NCBI GenBank assembly: GCA_002401055.1
Contig: NVRZ01000029.1
Location: 1 to 23,918, forward strand
DNA: 23,918 bases
Direction: 5' to 3'
Source: Bacteroidota bacterium
GTDB taxonomy: Bacteria; Bacteroidota; Bacteroidia; NORP154
The notes below the pieces were generated by a model. The model had not been told where the DNA came from. It worked only from the letters and a program-made list of their open reading frames with translations, and searched no databases. A program made the translations under genes and the position numbers. Positions 8,500-16,712 of the stretch are shown here, piece after piece. Position 1 is the stretch's first letter. The number at the start of each line of letters is the position of its first letter.

Positions 8500-9506
8500 T
8501 GGCTATGAGAAAAGAAATTATTAGATACTTCATATTAATGTTGCTGACAGTGGCTACTCTATATTCTGAGGCGCAGCAGCTTGCACAGTACAGCCAATAT
8601 TTACACAATCCTATATTGTTGAATCCTGCAACCGCGGGTATTAATAATAATTTCAATATTGATTTGAGCTATAGAAATCAGTGGACGGGATTCAATGAAG
8701 CGCCTAAGACGTTCTATTTTAGTGTAAATGCCACTTTGAATAGGGAAAAGAGTTCCTCTTCCCTTCGACTTAGTAGGCCTGGCTACACAAAATCAAAAAA
8801 GAAAGAGAGATTCGTCACGCACGGTCTTGGAGGATATATTGTTGCTGATACGTACGGCGCATTTTCAAATACTTCGGGTTACCTAAGTTATGCTGTTCAT
8901 TTAAGGATTACACACTCTATTAAATTAGCACTCGGTCTTTCTACCGGACTTTCGAATTGGAAGCTAAACGTGACGGATCTTGGAGTATCTGATCAAAATG
9001 ATGAAACGTATAACTACCTCACTTCACAAGATTTCTCAAAGACCTTTTTTGATGTTCAGGGAGGTCTTTGGATGTACTCGGAAAGTTTCTACTTGGGCTA
9101 CTCAACGGCACAGTTGCTTCAAAACCAGATAAGGGCGGTAAATGTACCAGCCACTGCAAAAATAAATGTTCATCACTTTATAACAGGAGGTTATAAATTT
9201 AAGCTAGGTAGGGATCTTAGTATTACGCCTAGCGTTCTTCTAAAATACATGACTCCTACGCCGGTATCAGTTGATGTTACCACGAAGGTTAATTTCAGGG
9301 AAATGATTTGGGGTGGCTTGTCTTATCGCCACAAGGATGCTGTAGTTGTGTTTCTGGGATATGAGTTGAATAAGATGATAAAAATTGGGTATTCTTATGA
9401 CATTACGCTATCAGATATAAGGAAATACAGTTCTGGTAGTCACGAAATAATTTTGGGTGCAAAACTCTTTAAGACCGCTCAAAAATCTTCAATTAGCTTC
9501 TTGTAA
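8499..9506 (+). CDS. PorP/SprF family type IX secretion partner (outer-membrane protein)
   Basis: 335 residues. The ATG shares its A with the stop of the adhesin (TAATG), a coupling overlap; a second ATG two codons later is possible. A signal peptide is clear (RKEIIRYFILMLLTVATLYSEAQ). The mature start is the family hallmark: QYSQYLHNPILLNPATAG, then LSYRNQWTGF and PKTFYFS; the remainder is made of alternating amphipathic strands, as expected for an outer-membrane beta barrel, with GSHEIILG near the end. In F. johnsoniae, SprF is needed for secretion of the adhesin SprB, and type B-domain T9SS cargo depends on a cognate PorP/SprF-like protein, usually encoded next door, as here. I therefore infer that this protein binds the type B domain of the upstream adhesin and helps deliver or anchor it. 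About ten residues run past the usual family end. Confidence 0.92.
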   Translation: MAMRKEIIRYFILMLLTVATLYSEAQQLAQYSQYLHNPILLNPATAGINNNFNIDLSYRNQWTGFNEAPKTFYFSVNATLNREKSSSSLRLSRPGYTKSKKKERFVTHGLGGYIVADTYGAFSNTSGYLSYAVHLRITHSIKLALGLSTGLSNWKLNVTDLGVSDQNDETYNYLTSQDFSKTFFDVQGGLWMYSESFYLGYSTAQLLQNQIRAVNVPATAKINVHHFITGGYKFKLGRDLSITPSVLLKYMTPTPVSVDVTTKVNFREMIWGGLSYRHKDAVVVFLGYELNKMIKIGYSYDITLSDIRKYSSGSHEIILGAKLFKTAQKSSISFL

Positions 9507-9522
9507 ACTTATCGTAATTGCT

Positions 9523-11445
9523 GTGAGCAAATTAAGCTTTATAGTTTTCTTAATGTGGCATTTTGGTGCATCGTCATATGCCCAGCTCCTGTATGAGGAG
9601 CCGGTGAAGTTAGGGGATGGTGTAAACTCAACGGCTGAGGAAACTATGCCCCTTGTCTCTACAGACGGAAGCATCTTGTATTTCTCACGAATCTTATATG
9701 GTGAAAATGTTGGTGGTGAAACTGCAGGGCAGGATATTTGGTATGCAAAGGGAGGTGAAGAAGGGTCATGGACAGAATCGAAGAATGACCTTAACAAACT
9801 CAACAATAAGTTCGACAATGCCATTGTAGGAATCGGTGAGGATGGTAAGACCTATTACCTCTTGAACAGCTATAAAAAGAAGGGTAAAATGGGAGTTTCG
9901 GTAACGACCTTAGAAAATAGAATCTGGTCTGTGCCGTCCAGCCTTGACATTCCTGGGCTGGAGTCATTAAGTGGGCTATATGGCTTTTACATGCATCCAT
10001 CGGGTGATATCCTTATGATCTCAATGGAGGGAGCTGATTCATTTGGCAAAGAGGATATCTATGTTAGCGTGAAAGGTGATGACGGGAAGTGGTCTGAGCC
10101 CATTAACTTGGGGGCAACTATTAATTCTGAGGCATTTGAGATTACTCCTTTTTTGGATGAAGAAACAGATAATTTATACTTTTCAACGGACGGCAGAGAT
10201 GGGCTTGGATCAGCAGATATATATGTTTCAGAAAGGATGGACGATACTTGGACAAATTGGACTTCTCCCGCAAACTTAAAAGAACCCATTAATTCGGCGG
10301 GTTTTGATGCCTTCTTTTCTTTAAATGCTTCTGGAGACGTTTTCTTTTCCAGTAATCGAGGGAGTGAGTTGAATGACATTTATTACTCAAAAATAGTAGA
10401 GGCTAAGGCGGAAACAGCATCGCAGCCTGAACCACTTCGTGCTCAAGAAGAGGCTCAATCTGCAGAATCTCAGATATTCTATGTTCAAACATCCGCCCCT
10501 GTTAATACTGAAGAAGAAACAACCCAAGAATCCGCACCCAGTGCTAGTGCCTCCGAATCGGTAGCTGATGTTATGAATCAGATTCTATCTGAAGAATCAG
10601 TTGATGACACCGAAGCTGAGTACACCCAAATCTATGAAGCTCTGGGCACAGTTGAGGCAGAAGATCCAAGTGATGATGCAGACGCCCAAGCAGTTACAAA
10701 AACTGCAACTATAACGAGCCAAGATGAAGAAGATACCACCCCAGTAACCTCTGTTGAAAATGAAGAGTCTGAAATTGCTGTACAAATGGATGATGAGCAA
10801 GAAGCGCAAACTTTGGCGGAGACTACAAGTGATGATGTTGAGAGAGTAGAGGATTCAGCCATTGAAGAATTAGTTGCAACGGAATTACCTTTTGCTGAAG
10901 AAGAAGAGATGGCATCAGATGTTGTAGAAAATATTGATACAGAGCAGTCTGATGCAACTCAAGAGTCGGAACTGCCCATTGAACCAGATGTAGCATCTGA
11001 AGTATTGGAAGAGCCTGAAGAAACTCCTGAGGTTGTTTTGGAAGAAATTGCAGAGGAAGTTGTAAGCAAACCTATCGCCGCTAGTAGCTCACCAGTACTG
11101 GCTTCTGGAGCAACAGAGAGAATCTATTTCGAACATAACTCTTCCTATTTAGGAGAGAAGGCGCAACAACAACTTGTGGAGCTATCCAAACGCCTATCTT
11201 CTATTATGTCAACGAACAAAATTGAAGTTATTGGGTATTCTGACAATACGGGTGAACAGCATTATAACTTATGGATAACGGAGAGAAGGGCGAACAGGGT
11301 TATCGCTTTTTTGGCCGAGAATGGCGTTGAATCCTCGGTTTTTGTTGCAGATTGGAAAGGTGCCGAAAATCAGTATAAGCAATGTTCTAGCTGTACTGAA
11401 CAAGAAAATGAGGCCAATAGGCGGGTCGAGATTATTGTAAGATAA
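9523..11445 (+). CDS. PD40 (WD40-like) repeat OmpA-family protein with long acidic linker
   Basis: 640 residues from the GTG at 9523, 16 bases after the preceding stop. I prefer this to the upstream GTG at 9457 because it yields a compact signal peptide (SKLSFIVFLMWHFGASSYA, then Q). Parts: PD40 beta-propeller-like blades (~23-290), recognisable by PVKLGDGVNS, LYFSR, GKEDIYVS, WSEPINLGATINS, NLYFSTDGRDGLGSADIYVS and VFFSSNRG; an acidic Glu/Asp/Ser/Thr/Ala-rich linker (~293-526), probably disordered; and an OmpA peptidoglycan-binding domain (~531-640). In the last, the Asp of YSDNTG and the Arg of ITERRA are 15 residues apart, the spacing of the two residues that bind diaminopimelate in OmpA. 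An unusual Cys-Ser-Ser-Cys lies near the end. It should be periplasmic, bound to the cell wall, and linked to the SprF-like protein or adhesin; adhesin-SprF-OmpA trios are common in this phylum. Its stop is 18 bases from that of the opposing operon. Confidence 0.88.
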   Translation: MSKLSFIVFLMWHFGASSYAQLLYEEPVKLGDGVNSTAEETMPLVSTDGSILYFSRILYGENVGGETAGQDIWYAKGGEEGSWTESKNDLNKLNNKFDNAIVGIGEDGKTYYLLNSYKKKGKMGVSVTTLENRIWSVPSSLDIPGLESLSGLYGFYMHPSGDILMISMEGADSFGKEDIYVSVKGDDGKWSEPINLGATINSEAFEITPFLDEETDNLYFSTDGRDGLGSADIYVSERMDDTWTNWTSPANLKEPINSAGFDAFFSLNASGDVFFSSNRGSELNDIYYSKIVEAKAETASQPEPLRAQEEAQSAESQIFYVQTSAPVNTEEETTQESAPSASASESVADVMNQILSEESVDDTEAEYTQIYEALGTVEAEDPSDDADAQAVTKTATITSQDEEDTTPVTSVENEESEIAVQMDDEQEAQTLAETTSDDVERVEDSAIEELVATELPFAEEEEMASDVVENIDTEQSDATQESELPIEPDVASEVLEEPEETPEVVLEEIAEEVVSKPIAASSSPVLASGATERIYFEHNSSYLGEKAQQQLVELSKRLSSIMSTNKIEVIGYSDNTGEQHYNLWITERRANRVIAFLAENGVESSVFVADWKGAENQYKQCSSCTEQENEANRRVEIIVR

Positions 11446-11463
11446 GAGTTGTTGGCCTTTATA

Positions 11464-13548
11464 TCAGACTCGCACCCCAAAAATGATCATGTCATCTATT
11501 TGCTCCCCTGTTCCAATCCAGTCTGTAATCGTTTTATCCAATGTAATTCGTTGATCTTCCATGGGCTTTTGATGAATCTGCATCAATAAATCTTGAAAAG
11601 GCCCATAGTAAAACTTTTTGTCTTCAGGTCCGCCTCTTTGATCGGGAAACCCGTCAGAAAATAAGTAGACAACATCACCCTTTTGAAGCTGTATTTTATG
11701 ATCTGTAAACGTGTCGTCGGGTTTGGTGCCGCCTAAGAACAACTTTTCCCCTTTCCATTCTGATAGTTCGCCATCTCGGATCATATAAAGTGGATTGTGG
11801 GCTCCCGCATATGTCAACTCCAATGTGGTTTTATTGAATGAGCAGAGTGCGATATCCATTCCATCCTTCACCTCCCATTCTGCCTTGTTATTTTGGTTAT
11901 CACCATCGTTTTCAGTCTGTGATTTGGTTTTCGTCTGTAATCGCCGGATCACTTCTTGGCTAAGCAGTTTAAGGATTGCGCTTGGCGTAAGGCTTTCATA
12001 TTGCGTAACAATTTGATTCAGGATGTTATTACCAATTATTGACATAAAGGCTCCTGGAACTCCATGGCCAGTACAATCTACCGCGGCGAATAAAATGGAA
12101 TCACCATAATCCTTAACCCAATAAAAATCACCGCTTACTTTGGCTTTTGGTTTGAACAAAATCATTGAATCAGGCAGAAGGCTAGCAACCTTGTCAAATG
12201 ACGGCAATACAGCAGTCTGTATTCTCTTCGCATAGTCAATACTATCTGAAATCTGCTGGTTTTGTTTCGCCAGTTGATCACGGTTTTCCTCTATTTCACT
12301 TTTCTGTTTAAATATCTCGTTCTTTTGCTTTGTTATTTCGTCGTTTTGCTTTGCCAGATCAATATTCGCTCTTTGTTTTGCTTTGTAGCGGCTATATATG
12401 AGAATCACCAAGAGAATTACCAAGAGCAGCGCTCCCGCGCCGGCGTATATAATGATTTCTATATTCTTGGCTTCAGCCATCTTTTTATCCAGCTCTGCTT
12501 GGTTTAAATTGTTTTCGGCGTTGAGTAGTTGTATTTTGTTTTCCTGTTGTGCGGCTCCGTGTTCCTTTGCCAAAAGTCGTATGTTGTAATCATCCTGTTG
12601 AATTCTCGCCTTTAACTCAATCAACTGTTTAGCTTCCGTAAGTCCTGCAATTTGGTCCAAAAAGTTTGATGCCTGCTGCTGGATCTTAATAGATTTTTCT
12701 TTAACCTCCTCCAGATACTGTTGCGACTCTACCTCCTGGTCTTTTTCATATTGCGTCTTGGAGTCGCTGTACTCTTCCTTGTTGCGCATTACGATAGCCA
12801 AATTGTTTTTAGCAGAATTATATTGTGAAGAAAGATTATTCTTTTTTGCGATAGACATTGCCTCTTCCAAGTTCTTTTCGGCATTACCATAGTTCCCCAG
12901 ATTAGAATAAGCAGAGCCTATTCTGCTAAGCGTAGCAACTACGCCCTGGTGATTCCCCTTGCCACGATCAATAGATAAGGTTTTTTTGTACATAGCAATA
13001 GCCTGATCAAAGCGACCCTCTTTATGATATATATCGCCAAGGTTTGACTGCACATGCGCCACACCATCCTTATCGCCAAGCGATTCATATATTTTCAAGG
13101 CCTTTTTGCAAAAAGTACCAGCGCTGCTATATTTCTTAAGATGCTTGTATTCTAACCCTATTTGATTAGAAGTATAGGCTTGAGCATTACGGTTGTTCGT
13201 CTGCGAGAAAATAGCTAGCGCCTTTTTGAAAGAATTCAGTGCCTTGTTATGATCGTTGAGGAGGTCATGTGCATTGCCAAGATTGATATGTGCATTAGAC
13301 TCTCCGTTAGAATATTTATTCTCAATAGAGAGCTTCAAGGCCTCTTCAGCGTATTGAATGCTTTGTATGGCATCCTTTCGTAGATATAGCTTTGCCAGTT
13401 GGTTTAAAACCTGTGCCTTCTCATTACCCAACGCTGACTCCAACTTCGTTTCGAGACCTTGAATTTGACCTTGCGCTACTGAAGCTTCGTATGTGAACAC
13501 AAGGATAATAACCAGTAATGCGAAGTCTCTAATCCGGTTATAAAACAT
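11464..13548 (-). CDS. TPR sensor - transmembrane - SpoIIE/PP2C phosphatase (SiaA/RsbU-like)
   Basis: 694 residues; last gene of the minus-strand operon, 15 bases after the PorE-like gene. Parts: signal peptide (~1-25), about six TPR units (~35-260; e.g. INLGNAHDLLNDHNKALNSF, SNLGDIYHKEGRFDQAIAMY), an alpha-helical coiled coil (~265-360), one membrane helix (~363-386), a cytoplasmic coiled coil with near-perfect heptads (EITKQKN, EIFKQKS; ~395-440), the linker SIDYAKRIQTAVLP, and a PP2C-type phosphatase (~460-694). The metal-binding motifs are intact: GDFY 473-476, DCTGHGVPGAF 491-501, DGMDIALC 562-569, AGAHNP 581-586, SDGFPDQ 631-637 and DDM 685-687. With signal peptide and one helix, the TPR array should face the periplasm and the phosphatase the cytoplasm. 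In partner-switching systems (RsbU, SiaA) this enzyme dephosphorylates a Ser/Thr phosphoprotein; the obvious substrate is the SiaC-like protein of the same operon. A different target cannot be ruled out. Confidence 0.9.
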   Translation of the reverse strand: MFYNRIRDFALLVIILVFTYEASVAQGQIQGLETKLESALGNEKAQVLNQLAKLYLRKDAIQSIQYAEEALKLSIENKYSNGESNAHINLGNAHDLLNDHNKALNSFKKALAIFSQTNNRNAQAYTSNQIGLEYKHLKKYSSAGTFCKKALKIYESLGDKDGVAHVQSNLGDIYHKEGRFDQAIAMYKKTLSIDRGKGNHQGVVATLSRIGSAYSNLGNYGNAEKNLEEAMSIAKKNNLSSQYNSAKNNLAIVMRNKEEYSDSKTQYEKDQEVESQQYLEEVKEKSIKIQQQASNFLDQIAGLTEAKQLIELKARIQQDDYNIRLLAKEHGAAQQENKIQLLNAENNLNQAELDKKMAEAKNIEIIIYAGAGALLLVILLVILIYSRYKAKQRANIDLAKQNDEITKQKNEIFKQKSEIEENRDQLAKQNQQISDSIDYAKRIQTAVLPSFDKVASLLPDSMILFKPKAKVSGDFYWVKDYGDSILFAAVDCTGHGVPGAFMSIIGNNILNQIVTQYESLTPSAILKLLSQEVIRRLQTKTKSQTENDGDNQNNKAEWEVKDGMDIALCSFNKTTLELTYAGAHNPLYMIRDGELSEWKGEKLFLGGTKPDDTFTDHKIQLQKGDVVYLFSDGFPDQRGGPEDKKFYYGPFQDLLMQIHQKPMEDQRITLDKTITDWIGTGEQIDDMIIFGVRV

Positions 13549-13563
13549 ATCTGGGGTTTACAG

Positions 13564-16260
13564 CTAGTTAATATTTACGGCTTGTGATACGCTTATCTTC
13601 TTACCATTATAAAAGGCGATGAGAAATGCATCGGAAAATCCGGCAGATCTAACCTGAACCTGAGCATTTTTGGCAGCATCGTAGGTTTTGAATACGCCTA
13701 CACTGCAGCGATAAATATTGCTTGGTAGTTTATTCGCCATTACTGGGTAAAGACCTTTCAACACTTTGGCACCAGGCAACTTCGAATATGAACCTATTTG
13801 AACCTTATAGATAATACCTGGAGGTAATTCGGGATCTATCGGGATTTTATTCGTTGCGTAGTAGTTCATTTTTGAGGTTGAAAATTGATCTTCAGATAAG
13901 TTATCCCGAGTCGTGTTAGCCAAAACCTCTTCAACTACCTCCATCTTATCTTCAGTTTTTACGAGCTTCGGTTCTGTCGATGAGGGAAGTACTTCCTCTA
14001 CTTCCTCCACTTTGCTAGGTTCTTCGCTGTCAAAACTTTCCATTTCCGCGATTACCTCCTCGGTTTTAGATGTGGCATTATCAATTTGAAGACTGCCAGA
14101 TTCTTCAATTATCAGTTCCATTTCTTTTGGACTACTGTTTTCAGTTGGAGTATTCGTATTACTCGTTTCCATATTTGAAGTAGGTGCAGCATTAACAACA
14201 GTTTGTCTTGACTTGTTAAATTCTAATATTTTGAATTCAGTTCTTCTATTTTTAGCTCGTCCTTCTTCAGTGTCATTGGTGGCCTTTGGTTGACTGAACC
14301 CATAACCTTCAGAAACCATTCTGTCCGCTGCAATGCCATTCTTTATCAGCCAGGTAACCACCGATTTTGCCCTATTATTAGATAATTTCTGATTGTACCC
14401 AACAGTCCCCTTGTTATCAGTGTGCCCTGAAATTTCAATTTTCAGGCTCTTGTTTTTCCCCATGAAAGTCACGACTCGTTCCAACTCGATTATTGATTGA
14501 CTTTTCAAGGCAGCCTTGTCAAAATCAAAGAAGATAAAATTAAGAACCATCGATTTTCCTACATCCATGCTGTTCATATGGATGTTCTTAAATAGCTCAT
14601 AAAATGGTGATGATTCTGGAATGTCGATGTTTTCCGAATGGAAGAAATAACCATCAGCCGTAACTGTAACGCCATAATCTCTGCCAGATGGGAGGGAGAA
14701 TAGAAACTCACCGGTTAATTTATTTGATTTGGAGTTGGCAACTATCTCGTTTTTGTCATTGTCTATCACTTCAATATAAGCTTCAATTGGAAGTCCGGTA
14801 TTCTTGTCGATGATCTTACCTTTTACAAGAGTCAACTCTGGGCTTGATTCGGTTTCCAAAAAGGTTATCATATAAATATCTTTTTCACCCATTCCATCAG
14901 CCTTGATGGATGAATAATAACCGCGCTCACCATTTGCGCCCATTACAAAAAACACATCATCATCAGGTGTGTTAATTGGATAACCAAGGTTCTCTGGACT
15001 GGACCAGGTGCTCGACTTCTTGTTGTAAATTGATTTAAATAGATCATATCCGCCCATCGTCTTGTGCCCTTGTGAGCTGAAGTAAAGTGTTTTGCCGTCA
15101 GGATGCATGAACACAGCCTCTTCATTGTATTCTGAGTTGATGGTAGCACCCAAATTTGATGCGACATCCCACTCTCCATTGCTTCCTAGCTTAGAAATGT
15201 AGATATCATTTTCACCAAACCCCCCAGGTCTATCACTTATGAAATAAATGGTTCTTCCATCATAAGAAAAGCAAGCCGTTGGTTCCGTATATTCAGAATT
15301 GATGTTTTTATTCAGCTTTATTGGCTCGGACCAAACATCTCCATTCAATATACATTCATATATATTTCCGTCACCCTCGTCATCTTTGTATACGAACAGT
15401 TTTTGACCATCAGGGGCAAGACCAACGGTAGCGTCGTGGAATTCTGTGTTTATGGGTTCACCAATTCCTCGTGCAGTACTCCAAGTACTATCTTCTTTTT
15501 TCTTTGACTTATATATATCTTCATAATAGACATCAAAATTTGGATCACGATTACCTCCTGTGGTGCTGTCCCTCCTTGCTGTGAAGTACATTACTGCCTC
15601 ATCAGCAGAGATTAGCGGATGGTAGTCTGCAAATTCTGAGTTTATTTGACTCCCTAGGTTGGTTATCTTCACCTTAACGGGAGATTCTACTAGTTCCTTA
15701 CCATATTTACATTCTTCAATCTTCTTGTTTGCAATCTCAATTTGCCCTTTGTTTTCGTCTGAAGCATTGCTAACATAAACGCCATAAGACTTGATGGCCT
15801 CATCCCATTTCATATTTAACTGGTAGCCATGTCCTAGCAAGAAGTGTATAAAGTTATTGAGCGGTGCATCCAAGGCAGTCGCCTTTTCAAGATAGCCTAG
15901 AGCTTGTGGCTTATGAGAAGAGTACAAGTAGCAATGTCCAATTTTCATATTTAGCTCAGCATTATTAGGATTGAATTTCTGTGCCAGTTCAAAATGGGCA
16001 AGGGCTTCGGAATACACAGAATTCTTGTAGCTAGCTTCACCTCTTTGCAATTCTTTCAAAGCTTCTTTGAATCCCTCTTTGTCGCTTTCGAAATTTGCCT
16101 TCTCAAAGGAAATGTTTCTTGAGCCTGATTGGGATAGCGCCGGGTAGCAGTTAAGTACAGTAACAAATGATACAAAAATCAGCAACTTAAGATAGGATTG
16201 GGTTCTTCCCAAAACGGTGTACAGGTTAATGCTGCTCAGTGAATATAGATGCCTGATCAT
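13564..16260 (-). CDS. PorE-like TPR - PD40 - CRD - OmpA - SPOR envelope protein
   Basis: 898 residues from the ATG at 16260; the signal peptide has a long N-region (cleavage near ALSQ, ~44), so a TTG at 16212 is an alternative start. Order: TPR units (~62-160), PD40 propeller blades (~195-465; LGATINS, LYFSSQGHKTMGGYDLF, ISDRPGGFGENDIYIS), a carboxypeptidase-regulatory-like beta sandwich (~476-548; VKGKIIDKNTGLPIEAYIEV), an OmpA domain (~570-680) with peptidoglycan-binding Asp615 and Arg630, a Glu/Ser-rich linker (~690-805), and a C-terminal SPOR domain (~815-895; YKVQIGSYSK, YRCSVGVFKTYDAA). TPR-WD40-CRD-OmpA is the layout of PorE, a peptidoglycan-bound T9SS component of Porphyromonas gingivalis. 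The added SPOR domain, which in other proteins binds glycan strands lacking stem peptides at division or remodelling sites, is an extra. It lies between SiaC-like and phosphatase genes, so it may be the envelope partner of the switch. Whether it is the core PorE or a paralogue cannot be decided here. Confidence 0.88.
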   Translation of the reverse strand: MIRHLYSLSSINLYTVLGRTQSYLKLLIFVSFVTVLNCYPALSQSGSRNISFEKANFESDKEGFKEALKELQRGEASYKNSVYSEALAHFELAQKFNPNNAELNMKIGHCYLYSSHKPQALGYLEKATALDAPLNNFIHFLLGHGYQLNMKWDEAIKSYGVYVSNASDENKGQIEIANKKIEECKYGKELVESPVKVKITNLGSQINSEFADYHPLISADEAVMYFTARRDSTTGGNRDPNFDVYYEDIYKSKKKEDSTWSTARGIGEPINTEFHDATVGLAPDGQKLFVYKDDEGDGNIYECILNGDVWSEPIKLNKNINSEYTEPTACFSYDGRTIYFISDRPGGFGENDIYISKLGSNGEWDVASNLGATINSEYNEEAVFMHPDGKTLYFSSQGHKTMGGYDLFKSIYNKKSSTWSSPENLGYPINTPDDDVFFVMGANGERGYYSSIKADGMGEKDIYMITFLETESSPELTLVKGKIIDKNTGLPIEAYIEVIDNDKNEIVANSKSNKLTGEFLFSLPSGRDYGVTVTADGYFFHSENIDIPESSPFYELFKNIHMNSMDVGKSMVLNFIFFDFDKAALKSQSIIELERVVTFMGKNKSLKIEISGHTDNKGTVGYNQKLSNNRAKSVVTWLIKNGIAADRMVSEGYGFSQPKATNDTEEGRAKNRRTEFKILEFNKSRQTVVNAAPTSNMETSNTNTPTENSSPKEMELIIEESGSLQIDNATSKTEEVIAEMESFDSEEPSKVEEVEEVLPSSTEPKLVKTEDKMEVVEEVLANTTRDNLSEDQFSTSKMNYYATNKIPIDPELPPGIIYKVQIGSYSKLPGAKVLKGLYPVMANKLPSNIYRCSVGVFKTYDAAKNAQVQVRSAGFSDAFLIAFYNGKKISVSQAVNIN

Positions 16261-16301
16261 TTATTGATTTCGGTAAAAGCCTTAATCTAAAATAGCTGGA
16301 A

Positions 16302-16706
16302 TTAAATTACGATGTACTCAAAAGGAATTCCCGTCATACTCGCGAACTCTTCACCTGATTCTTTCATGTCGATATCCGGTTCTTCATAATACCATTTAAC
16401 CGTAACATTCATGTCATCTTTTCGAAAAGATTCAATTTTTTTCAGGATATCCAAAATAAACTTGGCCGAAGTGCTATTAAAATATTCAAACCTAAATTCG
16501 AAAATTGTAGAATTTGATTTTTCATTAAACTTGCTATCTCTCCAATACCGAAGAGCGTAATAATTATCCATCCAGTTCAATATTATCTCGTAAAACTTAC
16601 TCGCGTTTTCTGGCCTCGATTCACCTGACATTTCAAATGTGTTTGAACCCGGGTCCATTATTACGTTCGGTGTAAATTCCGTTGCTTCTATAATTAAAGC
16701 CTCCAT
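16302..16706 (-). CDS. SiaC-like regulatory phosphoprotein (DUF1987)
   Basis: 134 residues, starting 6 bases after the stop of the SiaB-like gene, so surely co-transcribed. The layout fits the SiaC/DUF1987 family: an N-terminal strand pair with the FTPNVIMDPG and FEMSGESRPENASKFY segments, a helix with WMDNYY, the phosphoacceptor region RFEYFNSTSAKFILDILKKIE (split here at residues 71-91), and a C-terminal VTVKWYYEEPD strand followed by an acidic tail. In Pseudomonas SiaC the phosphorylated Thr lies in an N-T-S-S stretch; here the equivalent is Asn77-Ser78-Thr79-Ser80, so the phosphosite is Ser78 or Thr79. By family it is an anti-sigma-antagonist-like protein, phosphorylated by the SiaB kinase and dephosphorylated by a PP2C phosphatase, its unphosphorylated form binding an effector. 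In Pseudomonas that effector is the diguanylate cyclase SiaD; none is seen here. Small, complete, and well placed. Confidence 0.87.
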   Translation of the reverse strand: MEALIIEATEFTPNVIMDPGSNTFEMSGESRPENASKFYEIILNWMDNYYALRYWRDSKFNEKSNSTIFEFRFEYFNSTSAKFILDILKKIESFRKDDMNVTVKWYYEEPDIDMKESGEEFASMTGIPFEYIVI

Positions 16707-16712
16707 CGTTTT

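Noticed and set aside
9457..9522. GTG at 9457 as the start of the PD40-OmpA gene
   Set aside because: It would overlap the SprF-like gene by 50 bases and add 22 residues before the natural signal peptide starting at GTG 9523.
10059..10862. Minus-strand frames inside the PD40-OmpA gene
   Set aside because: Shadows of a biased acidic coding sequence; Ser/Val-rich translations with no domain or signal features.
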